A DNA stretch of 64,000 nucleotides, from the NCBI RefSeq assembly GCF_000494755.1, contig NC_022657.1, positions 1,375,501 to 1,439,500 on the forward strand, read 5' to 3'. The position numbers and the translations under genes are program-made. The stretch comes from Amorphoplanes friuliensis DSM 7358. Its GTDB lineage: Bacteria; Actinomycetota; Actinomycetes; Mycobacteriales; Micromonosporaceae. This document shows positions 18,181 to 27,261 of this stretch, in pieces. Positions within the stretch are counted from its first letter, which is position 1, and each line of letters starts with the position of its first letter. The notes under the pieces were generated by a model. The model searched no databases and was not told where the DNA came from. It worked only from the letters and a program-made list of their open reading frames with translations.

Positions 18181-18927
18181 ATGCGACTGACCGTTCTCGG
18201 CTGCGCCGGCTCTTTTCCCGGCCCCGAGTCGGCCTGCTCCGCCTACCTCGTCGAGGCCGAGGGTTTCCGGCTGCTGATCGACTTCGGCTCCGGGTCCCTG
18301 TCGGCCCTCCAGCGGTACGCGGGCATCGGGGCCGTCGACGCCATCATGCTGACCCACCTGCACTGCGACCACATGCTCGACGCGTGCACGTACGTCGTCG
18401 TGCGCCGGTACGCCCCGGGTGGCCCGCTGCCGCCGCTGCCGGTCTACGCGCCGATGGGTGCCGCCGAACGCATCTCGGCCGCGTACAGCTCCGAGAACGA
18501 GCCGGTCGACGACGTCTACACGTTCTACGGGCTGCAGCCGGGCACGTTCCCGATCGGCCCGTTCACGGTGACGGCCGACCGCGTCAACCATCCGATCGAG
18601 ACCTACGGCGTGCGGGTCGAGCACAACGGCAAGGTTCTCGCGTACTCCTCGGACACCGCGCCGTGCGACTCGCTGCTGCGTCTGGCGCAGGGCGCAGATC
18701 TTTTCCTGTGTGAGGCCAGTTACCTGGACGGGGTGGAAAATCCGCCTGACCTGCACCTCACCGGGGGTGAAGCGGGTGAGGCGGCGACCAAGGCCGACGT
18801 AGGCAAGCTCCTGCTGACCCATCTGGTTCCCGCCTGGGTCAGCGAAGCATCTACTGTGGAGGCCGCCTCGGCTGCTTACGCGGGTCCGGTGGAGGTTGTC
18901 CGGCCCGGCTCCCGCTACGATCTCTGA
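18181..18927 (+). CDS. MBL-fold metallohydrolase, Rv1339-like (probable cyclic-nucleotide phosphodiesterase)
   Basis: 248 residues. Metallo-beta-lactamase fold starting MRLTVLGCAGSFPGPESACSAYLVEAEGFRLLIDFGSG. The metal motif THLHCDHMLD (about residues 59-68) is present, with a further Asp in AYSSDTAP and a His in LLTHLVPAW near the end. It belongs to the family conserved upstream of rph in actinobacteria (Rv1339 in M. tuberculosis, reported as an atypical cAMP phosphodiesterase). ATG start; a glycosyltransferase gene separates it here from rph. Confidence 0.85.
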   Translation: MRLTVLGCAGSFPGPESACSAYLVEAEGFRLLIDFGSGSLSALQRYAGIGAVDAIMLTHLHCDHMLDACTYVVVRRYAPGGPLPPLPVYAPMGAAERISAAYSSENEPVDDVYTFYGLQPGTFPIGPFTVTADRVNHPIETYGVRVEHNGKVLAYSSDTAPCDSLLRLAQGADLFLCEASYLDGVENPPDLHLTGGEAGEAATKADVGKLLLTHLVPAWVSEASTVEAASAAYAGPVEVVRPGSRYDL

Positions 18928-18982
18928 GCTTGCCGGGGGGCGGCACGACGGACCACCGACAAGTAACCCTGGAGTGGCTTGA

Positions 18983-20239
18983 ATGAGCGGTCGATCAGTG
19001 GGTGAGCGTGGACTGCGCATCGTCCGACTGGCGAATTTCGTCTCACCTCGTTCGGGCGGGCTGCGCACTGCGCTGCGCAACCTCGGCGAGGGATATCTGC
19101 AGGCGGGGCACGAGCCCGTCCTGATCGTCCCGGGGCGTGAACGCTCCGACGAGATGACCTCCCAGGGCCGGGTCATCACGCTTCCCGGCCACCACCTTCC
19201 GCGTACGGGCGGCTACCGCGTGCTGGCGTCCCGCCGCGAGCTGACCCGGGTGCTGGACGAGCTGGAGCCGGACCGCATCGAGGTGTCCGACCGGTCGACG
19301 CTGCGCTGGACGGGCCGCTGGGCCCGCGAGCGGGGTGTCGGCTCGATGATGGTCTCGCACGAGAGCCTGGCCGGGCTGCTCGGCGTCTGGGGCATGCCGG
19401 CGCGGGACTCCCTGGCCGACCGGCTCAACCGCCGCACCGCCGAGGCGTTCGACCAGATCATCTGCACCACGGCGTTCGCCGCGGCCGAGTTCCGCCGCCT
19501 CGGCGTGCCGAACCTCGTCGAGGTGCCGCTCGGTGTCAACCTGCGGCAGTTCCACCCGAGCCGCGCCGACGAGGCCCTCCGCTCCCGGTACGCCCGTCCC
19601 GACGAGCTGCTGGTCGTCTACTGCAGCCGGCTGTCGGCGGACAAGCGTCCCGAGCTGGCCGTCGACACGATCGCCGCACTGCGGGCCGCCAAGGTGCCCG
19701 CGGTGCTGGCCATGGCCGGTGACGGTTCACGCCGTGCCGCCCTGGCCTACCGGTCGGCGCGCCTGCCGGTGCGTTTTGCCGGGCACATCAGCGACCGCGA
19801 CGACGTGGCCGCCCTGCTGGCCAGCGCCGACGTGGCCGTCGCGCCGGGACCGGTCGAGACGTTCGGCCTGGCCGCACTCGAGGCCCTGGCCTGCGGCACA
19901 CCCGTGGTGGTCAACGCCGCCAGTGCGCTGCCCGAGGTTGTCGGCGACGCCGGCCTGGCCGTTCCGGGCACCCCCGCGGCGTTTGCTGAGGGCGTACGCG
20001 AGTTGATGGACCGTCCGGAGGGTGAGCGACGCGCCGCAGCCCGGGCCCGCGCCGAGCTGTTCGGCTGGCCGCAGGCCGTCGACGGTTTCCTGCGCGCGCA
20101 CGGTGCTCTGCCGCAGGGCCGCAGCTCAGCGGTCGTGGCCCGCCAGCCGATGCCCGCGCGGGGCCTGCGCCCGGCCGTGCCGGCGGTCGCCGCCGCCGCG
20201 TCCAGTGCCTGGGCGACGGCACCCGGCGACGCGCTGTAA
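18983..20239 (+). CDS. Glycosyltransferase family 4 (GT-B fold)
   Basis: 418 residues. N-terminal GT4 features: [34 protein letters not shown], where the Gly-Gly loop binds the nucleotide. C-terminal donor site: [17 protein letters not shown], and [23 protein letters not shown], the E-x7-E motif that holds the sugar nucleotide. Similar actinobacterial enzymes move mannose or other sugars from GDP/UDP donors to lipids. The last 45 residues are Ala/Pro-rich and probably disordered. It sits between the MBL gene and rph, interrupting a conserved pair; acceptor unknown. Confidence 0.88.
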   Translation: MSGRSVGERGLRIVRLANFVSPRSGGLRTALRNLGEGYLQAGHEPVLIVPGRERSDEMTSQGRVITLPGHHLPRTGGYRVLASRRELTRVLDELEPDRIEVSDRSTLRWTGRWARERGVGSMMVSHESLAGLLGVWGMPARDSLADRLNRRTAEAFDQIICTTAFAAAEFRRLGVPNLVEVPLGVNLRQFHPSRADEALRSRYARPDELLVVYCSRLSADKRPELAVDTIAALRAAKVPAVLAMAGDGSRRAALAYRSARLPVRFAGHISDRDDVAALLASADVAVAPGPVETFGLAALEALACGTPVVVNAASALPEVVGDAGLAVPGTPAAFAEGVRELMDRPEGERRAAARARAELFGWPQAVDGFLRAHGALPQGRSSAVVARQPMPARGLRPAVPAVAAAASSAWATAPGDAL

Positions 20240-20264
20240 CGGCCATCCGCCTAGGGTGTTGGCC

Positions 20265-20993
20265 ATGGCGCGACCCGACGGCCGAGAGCCCGGCCAACTC
20301 CGACCCGTGACCCTGACCCGCCGGTGGAGCATCCATCCGGAGGGATCGGTGCTCGTCGAGTTCGGCGACACCCGGGTGCTCTGCACCGCCAGCGTGACCG
20401 AGGGTGTGCCGCGCTGGCGCAAGGGCTCCGGCCTGGGCTGGGTCACCGCGGAGTACGCGATGCTGCCCCGCGCGACGAACACCCGCGGCGACCGCGAGAG
20501 CGTCAAGGGCAAGGTCGGCGGCCGCACCCAGGAGATCTCCCGCCTGATCGGCCGCAGCCTGCGGGCCTGCATCGACCTGAAGGCCCTGGGCGAAAATTCG
20601 ATCGTGCTGGACTGCGACGTGCTCCAGGCCGACGGCGGCACCCGCACGGCCGCGATCACCGGCGCGTACGTCGCCCTGCACGACGCGGTGAACTGGCTGG
20701 CCGAACGCAAGTCGCTGGCGGGCAAACCGGCCGCGGTGATGCACCGGTCGATCCAGGCCGTCAGCGTCGGTGTGGTCGACGGCGAGCCCCGCCTCGACCT
20801 GATGTACCTCGAGGACGTTGCCGCCGAGGTCGACATGAACGTCGTCTGCACCGGCGACGGTGACTTCGTCGAGGTCCAGGGCACCGGCGAGGCGAACGTG
20901 TTCCGCCGCGACCAGCTCGACGCGCTCCTCGACCTCGGTGTGCTCGGCTGCGCCGAACTGAACGCTGCCCAGCAGAAGGCCCTGGCCTCATGA
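20265..20993 (+). CDS. rph: Ribonuclease PH
   Basis: 242 residues from the ATG at 20265. Phosphate-dependent 3'-to-5' exoribonuclease that trims tRNA 3' ends. Family segments: [74 protein letters not shown] and [19 protein letters not shown], which contains the catalytic aspartates. The stop overlaps the rdgB start by 4 bases (ATGA), a coupling seen across actinobacteria. Confidence 0.96.
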   Translation: MARPDGREPGQLRPVTLTRRWSIHPEGSVLVEFGDTRVLCTASVTEGVPRWRKGSGLGWVTAEYAMLPRATNTRGDRESVKGKVGGRTQEISRLIGRSLRACIDLKALGENSIVLDCDVLQADGGTRTAAITGAYVALHDAVNWLAERKSLAGKPAAVMHRSIQAVSVGVVDGEPRLDLMYLEDVAAEVDMNVVCTGDGDFVEVQGTGEANVFRRDQLDALLDLGVLGCAELNAAQQKALAS

Positions 20994-21604
20994 GCGCCCG
21001 CCTCCTGCTCGCCACGGCGAACCAGAAGAAGCTAGTCGAGCTGCAGCGCATCCTCGACAACGCGCTCGGCACCGGCGGCATCGAGCTGGTCGGCCTGGGT
21101 GACTTCCCCGGTTACCCGGACGTGCCCGAGACCGGCCTGACCTTCGGCGAGAACGCCCTGATCAAGGCCCGCGAGGGTGCGTCCCGCACCGGCCTGCCGA
21201 CCGTCGCCGACGACTCCGGCCTGGCCGTCGACGCCCTCAACGGCATGCCGGGCGTCTTCAGCGCCCGCTGGTCCGGCCGCCACGGCGACGACGACGCCAA
21301 CCTCGACCTCGTCCTGGCCCAGATCGGCGACGTCGGCGACGAACACCGCGGCGGCGCCTTCGTCTGCGCGGCAGCCCTGGTCCTGCCCGGTGGCCGCGAA
21401 CACCTCGTCGAGGGCAAGCAGCGCGGCGAGATCCTGCGCGCCCGCCGCGGCACGGGTGGCTTCGGTTACGACCCGATCTTCCTCGGTGAGGGCCAGACCC
21501 GCACCAACGCGGAGTTGAGCCCGGCCGAGAAGGACGCCATCAGCCACCGCGGCAAGGCCTTCCGCGAGCTCTCCAAGGTCATCGCCAAGGAACTGCCCCG
21601 CTGA
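20990..21604 (+). CDS. rdgB: Non-canonical purine NTP pyrophosphatase (RdgB/HAM1)
   Basis: 204 residues. Hydrolyses dITP, XTP and ITP so that deaminated purines do not enter DNA or RNA. Signatures: [17 protein letters not shown] (substrate lysine loop), [44 protein letters not shown] (catalytic Asp pair) and FGYDPIF...ISHRGKAF at the C-terminus. It is translationally coupled to rph and is the last gene of the conserved block; the convergent ABC permease gene ends 9 bases away. Confidence 0.96.
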   Translation: MSARLLLATANQKKLVELQRILDNALGTGGIELVGLGDFPGYPDVPETGLTFGENALIKAREGASRTGLPTVADDSGLAVDALNGMPGVFSARWSGRHGDDDANLDLVLAQIGDVGDEHRGGAFVCAAALVLPGGREHLVEGKQRGEILRARRGTGGFGYDPIFLGEGQTRTNAELSPAEKDAISHRGKAFRELSKVIAKELPR

Positions 21605-21613
21605 CCTCGCCCC

Positions 21614-22411
21614 TCAGGTGATGTCCCGCCGCATCGGCAGAACCACGGCGATCAGGGCCGCGGCCAGCGCGTACGCCGTCAGCAGCAGCGCGCCGGCCGC
21701 GGGTGGCAGCAGCTGGACGGCGGTGCTGCCGACCTCCTGCGAGATCGCGTCGGCCAGGTAGGTGAAGTCGGTCAGCGAGGCCATCGCGCCGCCGGGCAGG
21801 ACCGGGTAGAGCTGATTGACGCCGGGGATCATCATGAGCAGCGGCTCGCCGACGTACAGGTAGCCGACCACGATGCACAGGGCGGCGATCTGGTTGCGGA
21901 GCAGCGCGCCCACGCCGACACCGAGCAGCAGGTAGACGACCATGGCCAGGCCGATGCGGGCGAGCAGCGCGATCACGGTGTCCGCCGGCAGGCCGAGCGG
22001 GATGCCTCGCAGAAAAGCCACGGCGAACAGCGCCGTTGCGGCGGTGCCGGCGAGGATCAGCCCGTAGGCCAGTCCGGCGGCCCCGTAGGTGGCGAGTTTG
22101 GCCGCGAGCACCTGCCAGCGGCGGGGTGCGAAGAGGAACGTGACGGCGGCGGTGCGGTGCCTGTACTCCGAGGTGACGGCCAGCGTGCCGACAGCGGCCG
22201 GGACAAACGCGGTGTAGCCCAGCATGCCGAGGACCGAGCGGATGCCGGTCTCGGTGTCCAGCCCGGGCATGGGCGGGTCGAAGTTCTCCGGCCCGACGAG
22301 GGCCATCGCGCCCATCAGGCCGCCACCGATGAGGACGGCGCCGAGCAGCAGCCCACCCCACATGCGCGTGGCGAACAGCCGCCGGAATTCAGCCTTGATC
22401 AGGTGTTTCAT
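21614..22411 (-). CDS. ABC-2 type exporter permease
   Basis: 265 residues with six hydrophobic segments in the ABC-2 pattern. It starts MKHLIKAEFRRLFATRMWGGLLLGAVLIGG (a short amphipathic helix before TM1), and has the long loop EYRHRTAAVTFLFAPRRWQVLAAKLATYG, in which EYRxxT is typical of ABC-2 permeases of this group. Its start overlaps the end of the ATPase gene by 4 bases. The substrate is unknown; similar systems export lipids, peptides or antibiotics. Confidence 0.85.
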   Translation of the reverse strand: MKHLIKAEFRRLFATRMWGGLLLGAVLIGGGLMGAMALVGPENFDPPMPGLDTETGIRSVLGMLGYTAFVPAAVGTLAVTSEYRHRTAAVTFLFAPRRWQVLAAKLATYGAAGLAYGLILAGTAATALFAVAFLRGIPLGLPADTVIALLARIGLAMVVYLLLGVGVGALLRNQIAALCIVVGYLYVGEPLLMMIPGVNQLYPVLPGGAMASLTDFTYLADAISQEVGSTAVQLLPPAAGALLLTAYALAAALIAVVLPMRRDIT

Positions 22412-23316
22412 GAGGTGGCCGCCCTCTCGGTCGTCAGGTCGAGGAAGAGCTGTTCGAGGCTGGTGCTGTCGCTGACCAGCTCGTGCACCGGCAGCCGGTG
22501 AGCGGCAGCGAGGTCGGCGACGCCGGGCGCGTCCAGCCCGCGTACGCGCAGACGCCCGTCATCGAGCGCTTCGACCTGCGGTGCAGCCTCACCGGGCCGG
22601 CCGTCGCGCAGGACCGCAGCCAGGCGGTCGGCGTCGGGGGACCGCACCAGCACCGCGGGCGGCCCGGTGAGCCGCGACCACGGCCCGGCGGCGACAAGCT
22701 CACCGCGCCGGATCACCACCACGTCGTCGACCAGCTGCTCCATCTCGCTGAGGACGTGGCTGGAGATCAGGACAGTGTGGTCCTCACCGGCCAGCCGGCG
22801 CAGAAAGCCGCGCAGCCAGAGCATGCCCTCGGGGTCGAGGCCGTTGCTCGGTTCGTCCAGCAGGAGCACCCGCGGGTCACCGAGCAGGGCGGTGGCGAGG
22901 TTGAGCCGCTGGCGCATGCCGGTGGAGAACTCGCGGGTGCGGCGGTCGGCGGCCCCGGACAGGTCGAGCAGCTCGAGCACGTCGGTGACCCGGCTGTCCG
23001 GGTAGCCGCCCATCGCGGCGTAGACACGCAGGTGGTCCCGGGCGGTGTGCCCCGGGTGGAACGCACCCGCGTCGAAGACCGCGCCGACGGTGCTCGACGG
23101 ACGTCGCAGCTGGGCGTACGGCAGGCCGCCGATCGTCACCGTGCCGGAGGTCGGCGACACGAGACCGGTCAGCATGCGCATCGTGGTGGTCTTGCCGGCG
23201 CCGTTCGGGCCCAGGAAACCCGTGACCACGCCCGGTGCGACGGTGAAGGTCAGATCGTGGACGGCGGTGATCGGGCCCCATCGTTTGGTCAGGTGCGAAA
23301 CCGTGACTGAGACCAT
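22408..23316 (-). CDS. ABC transporter ATPase
   Basis: 302 residues. Walker A GPNGAGKTT (36-44), signature FSTGMRQRLNLA (about 131-142), Walker B VLLLDEPSNGLDPEG (about 151-165) and switch histidine in LISSHVLSEME. The C-terminal 90 residues form the regulatory extension seen in ABC-2 exporters of the drug/lantibiotic group. It lies between the regulator gene (TGATG overlap at 23316) and the permease gene (ATGA overlap), so the three form one tight operon. Confidence 0.94.
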   Translation of the reverse strand: MVSVTVSHLTKRWGPITAVHDLTFTVAPGVVTGFLGPNGAGKTTTMRMLTGLVSPTSGTVTIGGLPYAQLRRPSSTVGAVFDAGAFHPGHTARDHLRVYAAMGGYPDSRVTDVLELLDLSGAADRRTREFSTGMRQRLNLATALLGDPRVLLLDEPSNGLDPEGMLWLRGFLRRLAGEDHTVLISSHVLSEMEQLVDDVVVIRRGELVAAGPWSRLTGPPAVLVRSPDADRLAAVLRDGRPGEAAPQVEALDDGRLRVRGLDAPGVADLAAAHRLPVHELVSDSTSLEQLFLDLTTERAATS

Positions 23317-23885
23317 CAGTCACTCCTTTCCTCTCCGGTGGTGGCCGGCTGGTCGGCCGGCAGCAGGATGGTGGCCAGCAGCCGGGGCACCCGGCCCTCG
23401 CCGGGCTTGTTGGCGAGCAGCGGCCCGATGACCTGGCCGAGGTCGGCGGCGAACCGGGCCAGCTCCTCGTCGCTGAGGTGGAGCATCAGCTGCTGATATC
23501 CGGCCCCGTCCGCGGCGAAGTCGACCCGGTCGCGGGCGAGGTAGCGGGAGAACTCGGACAGCAGGCTCGACATGAAGGCCGTGAAATAGCGGGCGTGATC
23601 GTCGGGTGTCGCCGTGGCCAGGGCCGCCGGGTCCATCGGCGCCCCCGGGGTGGCCAGGGCGTAGACCCGCTCGACCGCCCCCCGGATCCGGCGCTCCTCG
23701 ACCACCTGGATCAGGTCGCCTTTGACCAGGGTGGACAGGTGCCGGTAGAGCGTGGCGTGCGGGATGTCCGGGAGCAGCGGCACGAGGTCGTGTGTTGTCA
23801 GCCGGGCGCCGGCGAGCGCTCTGAGGATGCGGATGCGCACCGGGTGCAGGGCCAGGTCGGCCCACCGGTCGCCGGACGTCTTCAT
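23316..23885 (-). CDS. Winged helix-turn-helix regulator (ArsR-like) of the ABC exporter
   Basis: 189 residues. The N-terminus DLALHPVRIRILRALAGARLTTHDLVPLLPDIPHATLYRHLSTLVKGDLIQVVEERRIRGAVERVYAL is an ArsR/PadR-type winged helix; the C-terminal half is helical and may bind ligand or mediate dimerisation. It is the first gene of the exporter operon and its start lies 10 bases from a perfect 20-bp palindrome at 23896-23915, so self-repression of the operon is likely. The signal is unknown. Confidence 0.85.
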   Translation of the reverse strand: MKTSGDRWADLALHPVRIRILRALAGARLTTHDLVPLLPDIPHATLYRHLSTLVKGDLIQVVEERRIRGAVERVYALATPGAPMDPAALATATPDDHARYFTAFMSSLLSEFSRYLARDRVDFAADGAGYQQLMLHLSDEELARFAADLGQVIGPLLANKPGEGRVPRLLATILLPADQPATTGEERSD

Positions 23886-23895
23886 GACTGAACGC

Positions 23896-23915
23896 TATCA
23901 GTATCGATACTGATA
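23896..23915. promoter_or_regulatory. Perfect 20-bp palindrome, probable operator
   Basis: TATCAGTATCGATACTGATA is fully self-complementary with no spacer and is AT-rich inside GC-rich DNA. It starts 10 bases upstream of the regulator gene (start at 23885) and also precedes the divergent lipoprotein gene, so one dimeric repressor could control both directions. A typical site for a winged-helix regulator. Confidence 0.75.
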
Positions 23916-23951
23916 ATGAAGACTTGGCCCAAACCCTCTACCATCACGGCC

Positions 23952-25199
23952 GTGAAGACACGGGGGATGGTCGCGGTTGTTGCACTGGTGCTGGCGGCGG
24001 CCGGATGTGATCCGGGTGGGTCCGGGGCGCAGGACGTCGAGGTGGTGGCGGGGGCCGGGGAGGCCGATGGTGGCCCGGCCGCGGATGCGTTCATCGACGG
24101 GCGGCTCGTCGACATGGTCATGGACCGGGCCGGGACGTTGCGGGTCCTGACCGAGGTGGATGCCGTGGCCACGCTGTGGACGGTGCAGGGTGGTCAGTTG
24201 ACGCATGTTGCCGTGCCGGAGGTCAAGGCCGACTACGTCAGTCAGATGACCGCCGGGCCGGACGGGGCGATCTACGTCGCCCTGTGGAACGGCGAGGGGG
24301 GTGTGTGGCAGATCAAGCCGGACGGCCGGGCGGTCCACACGCTCGGCATCGACCGGGACACGTACTCCGGTGATCGGGTGCCGCCCGCCGACGGCGCCCC
24401 GGTCAAGGGTGCCTTCCTGCAATACATGCACGGTGTTGCGGTCTCCGCGGACAACCGCATGTACTTCGCCGAGGAACGGATCCGGCCGACGACCTTCCAG
24501 CTCGTCCGGACGGTCGACGCCGGCAAGCTGAAGACCGTCCTCGGGCGTGATCTGACCGGTCTGACCGAGCGGCAGTGGCGGTCCTCGCGGGCCGGCAAGG
24601 GATTCCCCGACGGCTCACCCGCCACGCAGATCGCCCTCGAGGGTGGGCTGGACAACCCGATCGCCGTCGCTCCGGACGGGACGGTCTACGCCGCGCCGGG
24701 ACGTCGTACCGTCGTCGCGGTCAAGCCGGACGGCAGCGCCCGGAAGGTGATCGGCCGGGAGGGGCTCGACGGTGACATCGACGATCCCAGCGAGCCGTTC
24801 GAGGCGCGCGGCTCTGCGAGCGAGGCGAGTGTCTGGCTCAAGGGCAGCGGTTCGGTACGGCAGGGGACGACCAACCCGAGCCTGGTCGTCGACGCCAACG
24901 GTGACCTGTACCTGACCAGTTCGCGCTCGTTCGGCGAGGATCTGCCGGAGTCGTTCGACTGGACCGGTGACGCCACCGGGCGTCAGGAGGAGCTGCTGGT
25001 GCAGTCCCGGGACAGTCTGGACGGCCGGACCGAGGAGACCGAGGTGCTGCGCGTCAAGCCGGACGGGTCGCTCTCGACGGTCGCCGGGCACGCCGACGCG
25101 GTCGCCGTGCACGACGACTGGCTCTACCTGGCCCGCAGCTTCACCGACGACGAGGGTGACAACCGGGTCCTGGTGGTGAAGACGGCGATCGCCCGCTAG
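23952..25199 (+). CDS. Lipoprotein with probable NHL-like beta-propeller
   Basis: 415 residues from the GTG at 23952; an ATG at 23916 in the same frame would add 12 residues. The start MKTRGMVAVVALVLAAAGCDPGG is a lipoprotein signal with lipobox AAAGC, so the protein should be anchored outside the membrane. The mature part has repeated segments of the type GPDGAIYVALWN, SADNRMYFAEERI, APDGTVYAAPGR, DANGDLYLTSS and KPDGSLSTVAGHADA, which resemble blades of an NHL/SMP-type propeller. VVAGAGEADGGPAADA near the start is the familiar NHL entry motif. Ligand unknown; it may share the palindromic operator with the ABC exporter. The stop overlaps the stop of the next, convergent gene. Confidence 0.75.
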   Translation: MKTRGMVAVVALVLAAAGCDPGGSGAQDVEVVAGAGEADGGPAADAFIDGRLVDMVMDRAGTLRVLTEVDAVATLWTVQGGQLTHVAVPEVKADYVSQMTAGPDGAIYVALWNGEGGVWQIKPDGRAVHTLGIDRDTYSGDRVPPADGAPVKGAFLQYMHGVAVSADNRMYFAEERIRPTTFQLVRTVDAGKLKTVLGRDLTGLTERQWRSSRAGKGFPDGSPATQIALEGGLDNPIAVAPDGTVYAAPGRRTVVAVKPDGSARKVIGREGLDGDIDDPSEPFEARGSASEASVWLKGSGSVRQGTTNPSLVVDANGDLYLTSSRSFGEDLPESFDWTGDATGRQEELLVQSRDSLDGRTEETEVLRVKPDGSLSTVAGHADAVAVHDDWLYLARSFTDDEGDNRVLVVKTAIAR

Positions 25200-27205
25200 A
25201 TGCGGTGGTCGCCCCGGACCAGGTGGGCCAGGTTGGAGTCGCTCATCACCTGCTGCGGCTGATATTTGTAGCGCAGCTTGTGCGCGAACGAGCCCGTCAG
25301 CAGCCGCTCGAAGCTCTCCGGCTCGTACGGCTGCAGCATCGCGACCTGCAGCGCGTGCGCGGGCCGGGTGCTGACGCGGTTGCCCTTGTCCCACTCGGCG
25401 GCGAAGTCGGCATCGAGGTGGTAGAGCATCTCGAAGATGTGGTGCGCCAGGAAGTATTCGATCAGCTCACCGCGCTTCTCCCACCACAGGTACATCGCCG
25501 CGCGCCACAGGTGCGCGACGTAGCTGCCGGGGCGGGCGGCGAGGAACCAGTTCGAGATGTACGGCCCGTGGTAGTTGAACGCGAAGAAGTCACCGTCGCC
25601 GAGTGCCGCCCCGACCGGTTCGCTCAGCGCCTTCGGGGCGTACACGGTGGCGTCGACCCAGATGCCCCCGAACTTCTCGAGGAGCGCGAGGCGTACCAGG
25701 TCGGAGAAGTTGGTCTTGTTGTCGCCGAGGGCGGTGACCAGGTCGACCGGCATGTCCACGTAGTAGCCGAGGTTGGTGTCCGACAGCTCGTGCACCTGGG
25801 CCTGCGGGTTGTTCGCGCGCAGCTCGGCCACACACCGCTTGACCAGGGCGGGCGCGCTCTCGAAGCCCTGCGCCCAGTAGACGAAGATCGGCATCTCCAG
25901 CGCGGTGCGGGCGGGCCGGTCGAGGCGCTGGCGGGCCTGCGTGCGGATCTGATCGAGGTGTTCGGAGAGGAAGATCCCGATCTCGCGGCGCGCCCCGAAG
26001 CACTTGACGTCGAGGTCGAGCACGGCCGGGCCGTCGAACGGCAGCTCCCCGTCGACGGCGAGGCCCTGCCGGGAGGTCTGCTTGCTCTCGTCGCGGCGCT
26101 TGAGTTTGTCGAGCGTGTAGGCCAGGCGATAGAAGCGCTCGCTGTCGCCGGGCTTCTTCTCGACCGCATCGCGGTACAGCTGCTCGGCGCCGGCCCAGTC
26201 GTGTTTGCGTTCGTGCAGCCGGCCCAGCTCGAACGCCGCGTCCCCGTGCTCGTCGCCCGCCTTGATCATCTTGCGGAGTGTCTGCCGGGCCTGCGGGATC
26301 TCATCGCGGTCCCGCAGCCGGCGTGCGGTGGTGAGCCGGGAGATCGGGTCGAGCTCGCCGGCCAGCGCGGCCACCAGCAGGTCGGCCTCGGCTGCCTCCC
26401 CGGCCCGGGACAGCCGCGCGGCCTCGTCGGCCACACCCTGCCGGTCGGTCCGGGTCAGGATCTCCTGGTACGCGCGCAGCGTGCGTCGTGAAGCCGACGC
26501 CCCGGGCTCGCCCAGCCACTCGTACGTGAAGAAGTTGTCGTCCTCGGTGTCACCGTCGAAGTAGGTGACGTGCTGCTCACCCTCGGTGAGGCTGAACGAG
26601 TGCCAGTAGACCTGACCGTGCCCCTGCGACATGCCGGCGAGCAGCCGCACCCAGGCGGCGGTCGCGTTCTCCGGCAGCGTGAAGGTGACGCTGATGCGGT
26701 GGTCGCCGTACTCGTTGCGGGCCGGCGGTGACGCGGTCAGGTGGAAGTTGGCCGTGCCGCCGCGCACACAGCCGGGGATGATCCTCAGCGCGTACGGGTT
26801 GATCGCACCGGTGAGCGGCTCGGTCAGGAAGACCGAGACGCTCGCGGTGTAGGTCCCACCGGCGCGCAGGCCGAGGCGGAAGTCCTGGCTCTCGTCGCGG
26901 CCACCGGGGGCGATGTGGCTGTCGTTGTTGGTGCCCGAGCCCGTGACCAGCGCACCGGTGACACCCAGGCCGGGGACCGGCGCCGAGCGGGCGGCACTGT
27001 GGAAGTGCACGTAGACGCCGCCCGCGTCGAGCGGCTGGTCGAAGGTGCCGTCGGCCTGCGCGGACCGGAAGGACGGGTTCGGCGCGAGGTTGACGACCGG
27101 CGCCGGGCCCGCCACCAGCCGTGCCGCCCGGGAGGCGGGCAGGCGCAGGTTGCCGGTCGCGGCCTGGGTCAGACGGCGTCGGAGGCCGGAGGTGTTCGGA
27201 CGCAT
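25196..27205 (-). CDS. Multi-domain glycosyltransferase (capsular-polysaccharide type) with carbohydrate-binding-like and TPR regions
   Basis: 669 residues, no signal peptide. About 35-230 is a beta-rich region (NLAPNPSFRSAQADGTF, ...YTASVSVFL, ...VTFTLPENATAAWVRLLAG) like carbohydrate-binding modules. About 290-390 is a TPR-like helical stretch (AAFELGRLHERKHDWAGAEQLYRDAVEKKPGDSERFYRLAYTLDKLKRRDE). About 430-600 is a GT32/capsular synthesis transferase: IFVYWAQGFESAPALVKRCV, and NFSDLVRLALLEKFGGIWVDATVY with the Asp of the DxD-like donor site. It probably adds a sugar to a surface glycan. It is transcribed alone; its stop overlaps that of the convergent lipoprotein gene by 4 bases. Confidence 0.75.
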   Translation of the reverse strand: MRPNTSGLRRRLTQAATGNLRLPASRAARLVAGPAPVVNLAPNPSFRSAQADGTFDQPLDAGGVYVHFHSAARSAPVPGLGVTGALVTGSGTNNDSHIAPGGRDESQDFRLGLRAGGTYTASVSVFLTEPLTGAINPYALRIIPGCVRGGTANFHLTASPPARNEYGDHRISVTFTLPENATAAWVRLLAGMSQGHGQVYWHSFSLTEGEQHVTYFDGDTEDDNFFTYEWLGEPGASASRRTLRAYQEILTRTDRQGVADEAARLSRAGEAAEADLLVAALAGELDPISRLTTARRLRDRDEIPQARQTLRKMIKAGDEHGDAAFELGRLHERKHDWAGAEQLYRDAVEKKPGDSERFYRLAYTLDKLKRRDESKQTSRQGLAVDGELPFDGPAVLDLDVKCFGARREIGIFLSEHLDQIRTQARQRLDRPARTALEMPIFVYWAQGFESAPALVKRCVAELRANNPQAQVHELSDTNLGYYVDMPVDLVTALGDNKTNFSDLVRLALLEKFGGIWVDATVYAPKALSEPVGAALGDGDFFAFNYHGPYISNWFLAARPGSYVAHLWRAAMYLWWEKRGELIEYFLAHHIFEMLYHLDADFAAEWDKGNRVSTRPAHALQVAMLQPYEPESFERLLTGSFAHKLRYKYQPQQVMSDSNLAHLVRGDHRI

Positions 27206-27261
27206 CGTTGCAAGCTAGCCCGATTACGTTTCGCACAACTACCCCGCGCGACCAACTTCAC

